Shown one piece after another: positions 27,727-36,013 of a stretch of 58,649 nucleotides of DNA. The notes below the pieces were generated by a model. It made no database searches. It worked only from the letters and a program-made list of their open reading frames with translations, and was not told the DNA's origin. Each line of letters begins with the position of its first letter. Within the stretch, counting starts at the first letter, position 1. The stretch lies in the NCBI GenBank assembly GCA_020053105.1, contig JAGVNU010000036.1, forward strand, positions 1-58,649, written 5' to 3'. Origin of the DNA: Thermodesulfovibrionia bacterium (GTDB taxonomy: Bacteria; Nitrospirota; Thermodesulfovibrionia; UBA6902). The position numbers were made by a program, and so were the translations under genes.

Positions 27727-29046
27727 TCAGAACTTAAACTGCGGCATCTTAAACCCCTTGCCGCCCTTAAACTTCCTCAGCATCTTTTTCATTGTAAGGT
27801 GCTGTTTGACTATTTTATTTACATCGGCAACCGTTGTCCCGCTCCCTGCTGCGATTCTCTGTTTTCGGCTGCCGTTAAGTATAACATAATTCCTTCTCTC
27901 CTGTGTTGTCATTGAATTAATTATCGCCTCAACCTTAACAAAGGCCGTGTCATCGATATTAACCCCCTTCAACTGCTTGCCTAACCCCGGGATCATGCTG
28001 AGAATACTCTCCAGGGAGCCCATCTTTTTGATCTGTTTTATCTGAGTTATAAGGTCCTCATATGTGAATCTGTCTTTCTTGATTTTATCTTCAAGCTCAA
28101 GAGCATTTTCCAGGTCCACCGCTTCCTGGGCTTTTTCCACGAGAGAGACTACATCTCCCATGCCTAAAATCCTTGACGCCATTCTCTCCGGGTAAAAAGG
28201 CTCAAGAAAATCAACCTTTTCACCTACGCCTATAAATTTAATAGGCTTCCCCGTGACGTGAACAATCGAAAGCGCCGCGCCGCCACGGGCGTCTCCATCC
28301 ATCTTTGTGAGGACAACTCCCTGCAGATTGAGCCTGTCATTAAAGGACGTTGAAATATTGACGGCATCCTGTCCTGTCATTGCATCGGCAACAAGCAGTA
28401 TCTCATGCGGCTTTGCCGTTTTTTTCAGGTCCTCAAGCTGGTCCATCAGGCCCTCGTCAATATGAAGCCGGCCTGCGGTGTCAAGGATCAAAATGTCCCT
28501 GCCTTCCAGATTCGCTTTCTTCAGTGCTTCAGGATAAATGGCTACGGGGTTGTCTCCGGGCCTTGTTGCATGCACAGGAACATCTATCTGCTTACCGAGA
28601 GATACGAGTTGATCAATAGCAGCGGGCCTGCCTGTATCCATGGCCACAAGCATCGGCCTTCTGCCGTCTTTTTTGAAATTATTTGCGAGCTTTGCCGCGG
28701 TTGTAGTTTTGCCTGAGCCGTGAAGGCCGACAAGCATTATGACCGTCGGGGGGTTGGGCGCAAGGTTGATCTTACTCTGCCCTCCGCCCATAAGTTCACA
28801 GAGGCTGTCATGCACGATTTTGACAACCTGCTGCCCGGGGGTGATACTGTCAATTACCTCTTTGCCGACTGCCCGTTCCCTTACCTTTTCAACAAAGTCC
28901 TTGACTACCTTAAAATTAACGTCGGCCTCGAGCAGGGCCATCCTGATCTCTTTTAGGGCAGCCATCACGTCTTCTTCCTTGAGAAGACCACGTCCCTTAA
29001 GCTTCTTAAATATTCCTTCTAATCTGTCAGATAGTGATTCAAACAT
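27727..29046 (-). CDS. ffh: signal recognition particle GTPase Ffh
   Basis: The 439-residue protein has the N domain, the GTPase G domain (G1 GLHGSGKTTTAAKLA near 108, DTAGRLHID near 190, TKMDGDARGGAAL near 248) and the methionine-rich M domain (SMIPGLGKQLKG, GSRKQRIAAGSGT). With 4.5S RNA and FtsY it delivers nascent membrane proteins to the translocon. The ffh-rpsP-khpA-trmD-rplS order is common. The C-terminus ends KGFKMPQFKF. Confidence 0.97.
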   Translation of the reverse strand: MFESLSDRLEGIFKKLKGRGLLKEEDVMAALKEIRMALLEADVNFKVVKDFVEKVRERAVGKEVIDSITPGQQVVKIVHDSLCELMGGGQSKINLAPNPPTVIMLVGLHGSGKTTTAAKLANNFKKDGRRPMLVAMDTGRPAAIDQLVSLGKQIDVPVHATRPGDNPVAIYPEALKKANLEGRDILILDTAGRLHIDEGLMDQLEDLKKTAKPHEILLVADAMTGQDAVNISTSFNDRLNLQGVVLTKMDGDARGGAALSIVHVTGKPIKFIGVGEKVDFLEPFYPERMASRILGMGDVVSLVEKAQEAVDLENALELEDKIKKDRFTYEDLITQIKQIKKMGSLESILSMIPGLGKQLKGVNIDDTAFVKVEAIINSMTTQERRNYVILNGSRKQRIAAGSGTTVADVNKIVKQHLTMKKMLRKFKGGKGFKMPQFKF

Positions 29047-29059
29047 TGAATTAGCCGCA

Positions 29060-29079
29060 GGGCATATTGCAATATGCCC
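29060..29079. repeat. short palindromic repeat, copy 2 (trxB-ffh gap)
   Basis: GGGCATATTGCAATATGCCC is a perfect 20-bp palindrome followed by CCTAC. It fills the 43-bp gap between trxB and ffh and shares the TTGCAA centre with copies 1 and 3. Confidence 0.65.
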
Positions 29080-29089
29080 CTACAATTAT

Positions 29090-30013
29090 TTAAAAATTCT
29101 CCTCTATATATTTCTCTGCTGATACCCCTGCTATTGCCCCGTCTCCTACTGCGGTCGCTATTTGTTTCAAAGGTTTTGCCCTGACATCTCCGGCCGCGTA
29201 TATACCTGGAGTAGAGGACGACATATTCTCATCGGTAATTATATAATTGTTTTCATTGAGATCAACCAGCCCTCTGAGGAAAGCGGTGTTCGGATTGTAG
29301 CCTACATAAACAAATACCCCCGCCACTTCAAGTGATGACTGCTCGCCGGTTTTCAGATTTTTTATGTGGAGAGACTTCACGCCCCGGTCGTCTCCCTCAA
29401 TTTTTTCCGGTATGGAATTCCAGATAAATTTGATCTTAGGATTTGCAAAGGCCCTCTCCTGCACGCACTTTGCCGCCCTGAGCAGGTCTCTCCTGTGTAT
29501 TATATACACGGCGTCGGCGAACTTTGTCAGAAACAGTCCTTCCTCAACCGCTGAATCTCCTCCGCCTATAACTGCCAGTTTCTCATTTTTGAAAAAGGCC
29601 CCGTCACAAGTGGCGCAGTATGAGACCCCCCTGCCCCTGAACGTATCCTCCCCTTCTATTTTCAGCAGTCTCGGATTTGAACCCGTAGCGAGGATAATGC
29701 TCTTCGCCTCATATTGCCTGCCGTCCTCAAGGGCGATCTCCTTCATCCTGCCGTTTAAAGAGATATTAACAACAGACCCCTGGATTATTTCGAGACCGAA
29801 CCTGGCAGCCTGCTTCTCCATTTTTTGAGAAAGCTCAGCGCCTGAGATACCGTCTTCAAAACCGGGGTAATTCTCTATCCACTCGGTAGTCATGACCTGT
29901 CCGCCGGTTAATGCTTTTTCAATCAGAAGGCTTTTGAGCCTGCCCCTGGAAGTATAAAGCCCTGCTGTCAGGCCAGCAGGGCCGCCGCCGATAATTATAA
30001 CATCATAGACCAT
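29090..30013 (-). CDS. trxB: thioredoxin reductase
   Basis: The 307-residue flavoprotein has the FAD motif IGGGPAGLTAGLYTSRGRL, the redox CATC disulfide in YCATCDGAFFKNEKLAVIGG and the NADPH motif GGGDSAVEEGLFLT. It reduces thioredoxin, encoded 9 bp upstream in the same operon. The short gap of 9 bp and the shared promoter at 30408-30437 indicate one transcript trxA-trxB. Confidence 0.96.
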   Translation of the reverse strand: MVYDVIIIGGGPAGLTAGLYTSRGRLKSLLIEKALTGGQVMTTEWIENYPGFEDGISGAELSQKMEKQAARFGLEIIQGSVVNISLNGRMKEIALEDGRQYEAKSIILATGSNPRLLKIEGEDTFRGRGVSYCATCDGAFFKNEKLAVIGGGDSAVEEGLFLTKFADAVYIIHRRDLLRAAKCVQERAFANPKIKFIWNSIPEKIEGDDRGVKSLHIKNLKTGEQSSLEVAGVFVYVGYNPNTAFLRGLVDLNENNYIITDENMSSSTPGIYAAGDVRAKPLKQIATAVGDGAIAGVSAEKYIEENF

Positions 30014-30022
30014 TGTCAGGAT

Positions 30023-30352
30023 TTATCCAAGAAGGGAATCAAGTTTGGATTTAAGCTGGGCCTTGGGCACAGCGCCCACTACCTGGTCCATCATCTTGCC
30101 TTCTTTAAAGAACATAAGGGTAGGAATACCTCTTATATTGTAACGGCTGGCCAGGTCGGCGTTTTCATCGGTATTTACTTTTGCAAAAGTAACCTTGCCG
30201 GAATATTCTTTCGCCAGCTCTTCAACAACAGGCGCTATAATCTTACAGGGGCCGCACCATGTGGCCCAGAAATCGACCATGACAAGGCCCTTTGACTGTA
30301 ATACTACGGAATCAAAGGTGTCATTCGTAACACTCGTGACTGCATCTGACAT
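30023..30352 (-). CDS. trxA: thioredoxin
   Basis: The 109-residue protein has the classic active site WATWCGPCKIIAPV (about 29-42) and the cis-proline segment RGIPTLMFF. It is a cytosolic disulfide reductase. A perfect TTGACA/TATAAT promoter and an AGGAGGA ribosome site precede it. It is the first gene of the long minus-strand run down to pnp and the M16 protease. Confidence 0.97.
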   Translation of the reverse strand: MSDAVTSVTNDTFDSVVLQSKGLVMVDFWATWCGPCKIIAPVVEELAKEYSGKVTFAKVNTDENADLASRYNIRGIPTLMFFKEGKMMDQVVGAVPKAQLKSKLDSLLG

Positions 30353-30407
30353 TTACAAGTCCTCCTATCTATAATATAGAGAAATATTTTTTGAAAAAGC
30401 TCATTAA

Positions 30408-30437
30408 ATTATATGTCTAACATTACTTCTTTGTCAA
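30408..30437 (-). promoter_or_regulatory. sigma-70 promoter of trxA-trxB
   Basis: On the minus strand TTGACA (30432-30437) and TATAAT (30408-30413) are both perfect, with an 18-bp spacer. It lies about 55 bp upstream of trxA. Confidence 0.85.
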
Positions 30438-30525
30438 TTTATATGTATACGCAATAGCTTCATAAAAAAAAATATATACACTCGGCACATCGCTTTGCAG
30501 TCAGGAAGATTTCATTGAAATAATA

Positions 30526-30534
30526 TGGTAAAAT
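30526..30534 (+). promoter_or_regulatory. extended -10 promoter before the hypothetical/VKOR genes
   Basis: TGGTAAAAT is a TGn-extended -10 box 77 bp upstream of the ATG at 30611. No correctly spaced -35 box is seen, as is common for extended -10 promoters. Confidence 0.45.
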
Positions 30535-30551
30535 TCATTCATTAATATTGC

Positions 30552-30575
30552 AGTGGCGTAATGCAATACGCCACT
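30552..30575. repeat. short palindromic repeat, copy 3 (leader of the hypothetical gene)
   Basis: AGTGGCGTA and TACGCCACT are 9-bp arms around ATGCAA. It would form a hairpin in the mRNA leader of the gene at 30611. Confidence 0.6.
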
Positions 30576-30610
30576 CTTGGCAATTATATGATATTAGAGG
30601 GAGGCAGTTA

Positions 30611-30991
30611 ATGGCGGAGATAACAAGCCGTGAAGACAAACCAATACCGGGAGTTGATTATTCGGAGATCCGTATCCCTGATGAGTTTTATCTGGGGACA
30701 GGGGAGTTTACTACAATGGTTGAGCCCAAGGCATTGGGCAAGATCAACCCGATAATAAGCAATGTGATGAATGAGCCTTACTTTCTAATGATAGTGACCA
30801 TTAACCTGGGAATCAATCAGGTCACAGCCCTGCTCGGCAAGGCCCATGACGAGGGCCCCATCTGCCGGAAGGTTTTTGATATCCACAAAGATGTCAATGT
30901 AGAAAACGCAAATGACTTTACAGTCTGTTTCAATGAATGGGACATTAAAGAGATCAAGTTAAACGGGGCTTCCCTGAAACTGGCGGAGTAG
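30611..30991 (+). CDS. hypothetical protein next to VKOR-thioredoxin
   Basis: The ATG at 30611 has a strong GAGGGAGG site; the frame extends 21 codons further upstream, but these run through the palindrome at 30552. The 126-residue protein (MAEITSREDKPIPGVDYSEI...) is soluble, with no signal peptide or membrane segment. It has a mixed alpha/beta pattern and two cysteines (in GPICRKVF and FTVCFNEWD). I do not recognise the family. It lies 82 bp before the VKOR gene on the same strand and probably shares its promoter. Confidence 0.75.
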   Translation: MAEITSREDKPIPGVDYSEIRIPDEFYLGTGEFTTMVEPKALGKINPIISNVMNEPYFLMIVTINLGINQVTALLGKAHDEGPICRKVFDIHKDVNVENANDFTVCFNEWDIKEIKLNGASLKLAE

Positions 30992-31073
30992 ATTTGAAGC
31001 GCTATGATTAATCAGCAATATTCAACCATGGATTAACGGTCCATAATAAAAGATAAATCATAAGGATCAGACT

Positions 31074-32009
31074 TTGGGTAAAAAAACAAAAGCACAGGGG
31101 GCTTCACAGAAGAAGCAGTTTCCTCCGGAAGAGGACCCGGCAAAAGAAAGACCAGTTGTCCGGAAGGGCAAGAATAAACAGCCGGTACTGCAAAAGCTGG
31201 AGAATCCAAACTGGCTTCTTACAGGACTCGCGGGCGCGGGCATGGCGCTGACCGCTTATCTGGCCCTTACCATCTGGCTTGGCCAGCCGCCACTCTACTG
31301 CACTGAGGGAAGTTCATGCGACCTTGTCCAGCGAAGCAGGTGGGGCACCTTTCTGGCGCTGCCTACAGCTTTCTGGGGTTTTCTGACTTACACGGCGCTG
31401 GCTTACATCGGTCTCCGGGTCCGCAATCCCATGTCGCACTGGAAATCAGCGTGGACCGTCTCCATGGCGGGGCTTGGCTACAGTGTTTATCTCATAGCAA
31501 TCTCTCTGTTTGTGATTAAAGCCGCCTGCGCCTACTGTATAGCATCATTTTCGATCATGACCGTGATCTTCGGAGTAGTGACTTTTCAGCGGCCAAAGGA
31601 ACTGCCCAAATTCAACTTTTCGGCCTTTGCAAGACAGACAGTCATAATTACAGCGGTTATAGTAGGAGGAATGCACCTGCACTACAGCGGCGTCTTTGAC
31701 CCGGCAGCCGGGCCTGAAGACCCCTTCCTGAAAGGGCTGGCCGAACATCTTACGCAGGACAAAGCCATTTTATACGGCGCATACTGGTGACCATCATGCG
31801 TGGAACAGAAGTCTCTGTTCGGGGCATCAGCTAATCGGCTTCCCTATGTGGAATGTTCTCCCGGAGGCCAGGGAGGACCAAAGGCCGCCGTATGCATTAG
31901 GGAAAGGATCGAGACCTACCCGACCTGGTTCATCAGGGGGCAGAGACATGAAGGGATACTCAAACCTGATCAACTGGCCGCGTTTTCCGGTTACCCCGGG
32001 ACCCGATGA
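31074..32009 (+). CDS. VKOR-thioredoxin fusion, predicted selenoprotein (UGA = Sec239)
   Basis: A TTG start with AAGGA seven bases upstream opens a VKOR domain: a basic N-terminal tail (1-45), about four to five membrane helices, loop cysteines C76 and C82, and the CAYC centre C152/C155. The frame meets TGA at 31788-31790 in ILYGAYW-UGA-PSC, then continues open for 72 codons. These encode a thioredoxin-like domain: C242, C261 and C274, cis-Pro in ETYPTWFI, and a proper TGA stop. In homologues known to me this site is CxxC, so the UGA replaces the first cysteine. A SECIS-like hairpin follows (31796-31827). VKOR-Trx fusions oxidise the quinone pool to make periplasmic disulfides. Plain loss of the domain is the alternative. 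Confidence 0.8.
31796..31827 (+). promoter_or_regulatory. bacterial SECIS-like hairpin
   Basis: Beginning 5 nt after the UGA, the lower stem ATGC/GCAT encloses a 3x3 internal loop (GTG/GGG), a perfect 6-bp upper stem GAACAG/CTGTTC and the hexaloop AAGTCT. The loop GU lies at positions 24-25 counted from the U of UGA; in the E. coli fdhF SECIS the loop is AGGUCU, with GU at 23-24. The structure lies inside the coding frame, as bacterial SECIS elements do. Confidence 0.75.
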
Positions 32010-32094
32010 CGGACAGGCCGCAGCAATAAAACCCGCGACGGTGCGGCAACAGCGTCAGCCTGAAGAAGAATTGCATATCATAAGTGGAGCTTTC

Positions 32095-33003
32095 ATGAGA
32101 AAGGAGCTTACTATCTTGAAAAAGGCATCATCATACGCAGTACTTGCCCTTCTGATGTGTATCAGCATTGCGGGGTGCAAAAAAGAGGAACAGAAAAAAA
32201 TTGTTCTCGAACAGGTAAAACCGCAGTTAACGGAAAAAAGCCCCAATGTAAAGCATATACGGATCGCGGTAGGCGGCATGATCACCCCCAAAGAAGGTAT
32301 TGCCTATTACCGGCAGTTCCTTGAGTACGTGCAGGAAAAACTCGGCACAAAGGTCAATTACGTTGACAGGCAGGATTACGGGGAAGTCAATGAAATGCTC
32401 AGGACTAAACAGCTTGACGCCGCGTTTGTGTGCAGCGGTCCCTATGTCGACGGTCATAAGCAATTCAATCTCGATCTCCTGGCCGCCCCCCAGGCCCGTG
32501 GAGAGACCGTTTACTACTCATATATTATCACGGCAAAAGACAGTCCTTTCCATTCATTCAGCGAGCTGCGGGGCAGGAAATTCGCGTTCACCGACCCTCT
32601 GTCAAACACCGGCAAGCTGGTCCCGACATATATGCTGGCGAAAATGAACGAGACCCCGGAGAGTTTTTTCAAAAGCTTCATTTTCACAAGATCCCATGAT
32701 AAGGCAATCAAGGCTGTTGCACAGGGGATCGTGGATGCAGCGGCTGTCGACAGTCTTATCTGGGAGTATTTGAATAAAATCAATCCGGAATTCACCTCAA
32801 AGACGCGTATTATCGAAAAGTCCCCTCCCTACGCCATCCCTCCGGTTGTTGTCCCCAGCGACCTTGATCCGGATTTAAAGAAACAGCTGCAGCAGATATT
32901 CCTCAACGCCCATACAGATCCCAAAGGGCAGGAGCTTCTGAACAAAATGATGATCGACAAGTTCGTGCTTATCAACGACAGTCTATTTCTTCATCATGGA
33001 TAA
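32095..33003 (+). CDS. PhnD-type phosphate/phosphonate-binding lipoprotein
   Basis: I choose ATG 32095 (MRKELTILKKASSYAVLALL), because it gives a lipobox SIAGC with C28 as the lipidated cysteine; the longer frame runs into the VKOR gene. The 302-residue protein has the PhnD pattern IRIAVGGMITPKEGIAYYRQ, DAAFVCSGPYVDGHKQFNLD and FAFTDPLSNTGKLVPTYML. No ABC permease or ATPase follows; instead a histidine kinase begins 8 bp before its stop. Shortening the T run near 32986 by one base would fuse the two frames. Confidence 0.85.
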   Translation: MRKELTILKKASSYAVLALLMCISIAGCKKEEQKKIVLEQVKPQLTEKSPNVKHIRIAVGGMITPKEGIAYYRQFLEYVQEKLGTKVNYVDRQDYGEVNEMLRTKQLDAAFVCSGPYVDGHKQFNLDLLAAPQARGETVYYSYIITAKDSPFHSFSELRGRKFAFTDPLSNTGKLVPTYMLAKMNETPESFFKSFIFTRSHDKAIKAVAQGIVDAAAVDSLIWEYLNKINPEFTSKTRIIEKSPPYAIPPVVVPSDLDPDLKKQLQQIFLNAHTDPKGQELLNKMMIDKFVLINDSLFLHHG

Positions 33004-34093
33004 AGAAAAAAGAGTGCTGGCCCATACCTTCGCCGGCGGTTTTCCGGATGAGCTGAAAACTGCTCATGAGGTAAATCCCCTGCAGCAATACTCAGTAAAG
33101 GAATTGACGACCGACAAGGGGGCCATCCTGGATTTCGGGGTGCCGCTTTTGAAGGGGGAAATCGGCGTTTTGCACATGGGCATTTCGGAGTCCTCAATCA
33201 GGAGAGACGTAAATGGTATTGTCACGCTGATCATACTGTTTTCTCTCTTCGTCATCATAGCAGGAAGCATAGCGGCGGCCTTCTTTTCGAACGTGATCAC
33301 AAAGCCCATACTGAAACTCGCCGGGGCAGCGGCTGCCTTCGGCAGGGGAGAAATGAACCAGGATGTGATCAAAACATCTGATGACGAAATAGGAGAGCTG
33401 GTTAAAGTTTTTAACGCAATGGTCAATAACCGCATGAAGGCGGAGGATGAGATCCTGCGCTCACTTAAAGAAAAGGAAGTAATGCTGCAGGAAATCCACC
33501 ATCGGGTGAAAAACAACCTGCAGGTAATACTCAGCCTGCTGAGCCTCCAGGCTGAAGGCATTGCCGACAGACCGGTACGGGCCATGTTCGAGGAGAGCCG
33601 CAACAGGATCAAATCAATGGCCCTTATACACGAGAAACTTTACGAGTCCAGGGACATGGCCCACATCGACTTCAAGGCATACCTTCAGAGCCTTGTTTCC
33701 GGCATTGCAAACACATACAAACGGCAGGATGTCATCTGTTCCGTTGAAATGGGACCTGTTGAACTTAGTGTTAATATCGGCATCCCCTGCGGACTGATCG
33801 TGAATGAACTGGTCTCCAACAGCCTGAAACACGCCTTCCCTGAGGGGAAAAAGGGGATGATCAGGGTCGGGATCAATAAAAATAGCGACTCCTATGTCCT
33901 GACGGTTGAGGACAACGGTGTCGGCTTTCCAGAGGAGGCGGACTTCCGCAAAACCTCGTCGCTCGGCCTTCTATTAGTCAATGTGCTGACCAGGCAGGTC
34001 CTCGGCACGATCGAGCTTTCAAGAGGAAATGGCACAAAGTTCAGTATCACCTTCCCCGGAACGCCAAATATCAGAAGCGGGCAGATTGGATAG
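32996..34093 (+). CDS. HisKA_2-type sensor histidine kinase, N-terminally truncated or split
   Basis: The 365-residue frame starts inside a Cache-like sensor (MDKEKRVLAHTFAGGF), which in the HD-GYP protein at 6267 is preceded by a membrane helix and a helical region. Here these are missing. TM at about 73-97, HAMP (98-145), HisKA_2 with phosphoacceptor EIHHRVKNNLQVILSLLSLQ and HATPase_c (NELVSNSLKHAF, DNGVGFPEE) follow. No signal sequence leads the periplasmic part, so it makes sense mainly as a continuation of the upstream PhnD lipoprotein. No response regulator lies beside it. Confidence 0.8.
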   Translation: MDKEKRVLAHTFAGGFPDELKTAHEVNPLQQYSVKELTTDKGAILDFGVPLLKGEIGVLHMGISESSIRRDVNGIVTLIILFSLFVIIAGSIAAAFFSNVITKPILKLAGAAAAFGRGEMNQDVIKTSDDEIGELVKVFNAMVNNRMKAEDEILRSLKEKEVMLQEIHHRVKNNLQVILSLLSLQAEGIADRPVRAMFEESRNRIKSMALIHEKLYESRDMAHIDFKAYLQSLVSGIANTYKRQDVICSVEMGPVELSVNIGIPCGLIVNELVSNSLKHAFPEGKKGMIRVGINKNSDSYVLTVEDNGVGFPEEADFRKTSSLGLLLVNVLTRQVLGTIELSRGNGTKFSITFPGTPNIRSGQIG

Positions 34094-34102
34094 TCTCTTC
34101 CA

Positions 34103-34222
34103 TTACTTTGACTCAGCAGTCCGGCGCCATTGTATGAAAGCTGAACCAAGGTCGTCGAGAAGTGAATAGACCACGGGAGTGGCTATGAGGGTAAGCAGAA
34201 GAGAAAGCGTCTGCCCCCGCCG
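34103..34222 (-). pseudogene. C-terminal remnant of an RND efflux pump permease
   Basis: The minus strand encodes GQTLSLLLTLIATPVVYSLL, then DDLGSAFIQWRRTAESK and a TAA stop at 34103-34105. This is the typical last helix and tail of AcrB/MdtB-like RND permeases. Only about 40 codons remain, directly after the stop of the kinase at 34241, so the rest of the gene has been deleted. Confidence 0.75.
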
Positions 34223-34240
34223 ATGCTGAACCCTGTGAGA

Positions 34241-36013
34241 TCATATTTTCTTTAAGGTTCCGGGGAAGGTTATGCTGAACATTGTCCCCTCTTCTCTGGA
34301 AAGTTCGAGAATGCCTTGTATCTGATTGGTCAGAACATTGACCAATAGCAGGCCAAGCGACGAAGTATTGCGGAAGTCTACCCCCTCAGGAAAGCCGATA
34401 CCGTTGTCCTCAACAAACAGTAAATATGACCCTTCGCTGTTTTTGCCGACCCCAAGCCTGATCGTTCCCTTTCTTCCATCCGGGAAGGCGTGTTTAAGAC
34501 AGTTGGAGACCATCTCATTTACGATAAGGCCGCATGGGATGCCGACATTCACATCAAGTGCAACAGGTTCCATGTCCAGGGAAAATATGACGTCAGGCCT
34601 ATTGTAAGTGTCCGTAATTCCGGCAACAAGGCCCTGCAGGTATTCCCTGAAATCAATATAGGCCAGGTCCGTCGAGCGATACAGTTTTTCATGGATAAGC
34701 GCGATGGAGGTGATCCTGTTCCGGCTTTCCAGAAACATCGCCCGGACCTTCTGGTCAGTCATCCCCCTTGCCTGCAGGTCCAGCAGGCTATAGATCACCT
34801 GCATGTTGTTCTTCACCCGATGGTGGATCTCCTGCAGCATTACTTCCTTTTCCCTGAGTGACCGGCGTATCAGCTCTTCCGCTCGTTCCCGTTCACGTAT
34901 CTCGTTGTTCAGTTCCTCGTTTGTCCGGAACAGTTGTTCGGTCCGTTCTTCGACCCGCCTTTCAAGAGAATTCCGGGCTTCCCGGACCTTCCCGACCATC
35001 GCGTTAAACGCGGTCGCAAGCGCCGTCACCTCGTCGGAACCCTTCACTTCAGCAGTAAACTCCAGTGACCCGCTCTCCGCAATACGCTTCGCCATATCGC
35101 TCAATACCATCAGCCTGCCGGTAAGCATAAGCGAGATCGTCCTTGAAACCCACAGGGTCGCAGCGATGAAAAGAAGCCCCGCACCGCAATAGATCCCGAC
35201 AAGCCACCCAAACTGCATATCCCGGTAATCGACTATCTCGAACCGAAACGCCATCTTGTCCAGGGGCGGGGCCAGGTAAAGGGGGTTCTTTAACCGGAAG
35301 AAACCGGCCCCGTCTTTTTTGTTCCTTTGCAGCAGCACCGTATCGCCGCTCAGCAGCGATATGCTCCGGGCAGCGCTGATATTGAAGGCAGGCAGGGTCT
35401 TGGTGAACAGTTCGTCCACCTTCAGCTCCGCAACCAATACGCCCTCGGGTTTGTTCGTCATGACCCAGATGACAGGCAACGCTATAAAGAGACTTGTCTC
35501 ACTGCCGATCTTAATCAGTTCGGCAAAGCCTTTTCCTTCCCCGATCGTTCTTTGCAGCAGCTCCGGAGAATTGAATGCGCGTGGATTGCGGACGCTTGAC
35601 GCCAGGGGCTTGCCCATGAAATCACAGAGGGTAAGCCTGACACTAATGTCGTGTGTAAGTTTAAAGCCTTTCATGAAAGGGACGATATACGCATCCCGTC
35701 CGACAGTGTCGACAATTGCGTTGGAAATGATGAGGTTTGAGGAAAGATTTAAAAGGGACCCGGTGATCGAGTCCATCGTGTGCTCTATCCTCTGTGACGC
35801 CTGGACAGCGTCGGATTCCAGAGTCTGCCGGATATTCTGTGTTATGAACTGCCTCATGAACCCGAAGGACAGCATTCCGACGATCAGAAGTATGGACAGC
35901 GTGAGGCAGATCATCGCAATATTGACACGCTGGTAAATGCTTGCGTTTATCCGTTCGAAATAAGACAGGAGCTTTGCCCCGATGCCGGAAGGCGTTTTCT
36001 CAAATTCATTCAT
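34241..36013 (-). CDS. HisKA_2-type sensor histidine kinase with double-TM sensor
   Basis: The 590-residue protein has TM1 at about 31-53, a large periplasmic Cache-like domain (about 55-285), TM2 at about 287-310, HAMP (about 312-365) and a coiled coil (EERTEQLFRTNEELNNEIRE). HisKA_2 (EIHHRVKNNMQVIYSLLDLQ) and HATPase_c (NEMVSNCLKHAF, DNGIGFPEGV) follow. The C-terminal 200 residues closely resemble the convergent kinase at 32996. Its start overlaps the stop of the periplasmic binding protein by 4 bp (ATGA), so the two are coupled and probably sense one ligand together. Confidence 0.92.
   Translation of the reverse strand: MNEFEKTPSGIGAKLLSYFERINASIYQRVNIAMICLTLSILLIVGMLSFGFMRQFITQNIRQTLESDAVQASQRIEHTMDSITGSLLNLSSNLIISNAIVDTVGRDAYIVPFMKGFKLTHDISVRLTLCDFMGKPLASSVRNPRAFNSPELLQRTIGEGKGFAELIKIGSETSLFIALPVIWVMTNKPEGVLVAELKVDELFTKTLPAFNISAARSISLLSGDTVLLQRNKKDGAGFFRLKNPLYLAPPLDKMAFRFEIVDYRDMQFGWLVGIYCGAGLLFIAATLWVSRTISLMLTGRLMVLSDMAKRIAESGSLEFTAEVKGSDEVTALATAFNAMVGKVREARNSLERRVEERTEQLFRTNEELNNEIRERERAEELIRRSLREKEVMLQEIHHRVKNNMQVIYSLLDLQARGMTDQKVRAMFLESRNRITSIALIHEKLYRSTDLAYIDFREYLQGLVAGITDTYNRPDVIFSLDMEPVALDVNVGIPCGLIVNEMVSNCLKHAFPDGRKGTIRLGVGKNSEGSYLLFVEDNGIGFPEGVDFRNTSSLGLLLVNVLTNQIQGILELSREEGTMFSITFPGTLKKI

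Noticed and set aside
30484..30499. Second sigma-54 promoter (CGGCACATCGCTTTGC) before the hypothetical gene
   Set aside because: GG and GC are 11 bases apart instead of 10, and an extended -10 box lies just downstream.
31800..32009. Separate small gene starting at GTG 31800
   Set aside because: It is the in-frame continuation of the VKOR gene beyond the UGA, has no ribosome site of its own, and begins in the middle of a thioredoxin active site.
31846..32094. 83-residue N-terminal extension of the PhnD-like protein
   Set aside because: It overlaps the thioredoxin part of the VKOR gene in another frame and would place sequence before a clear lipoprotein signal that starts at 32095.
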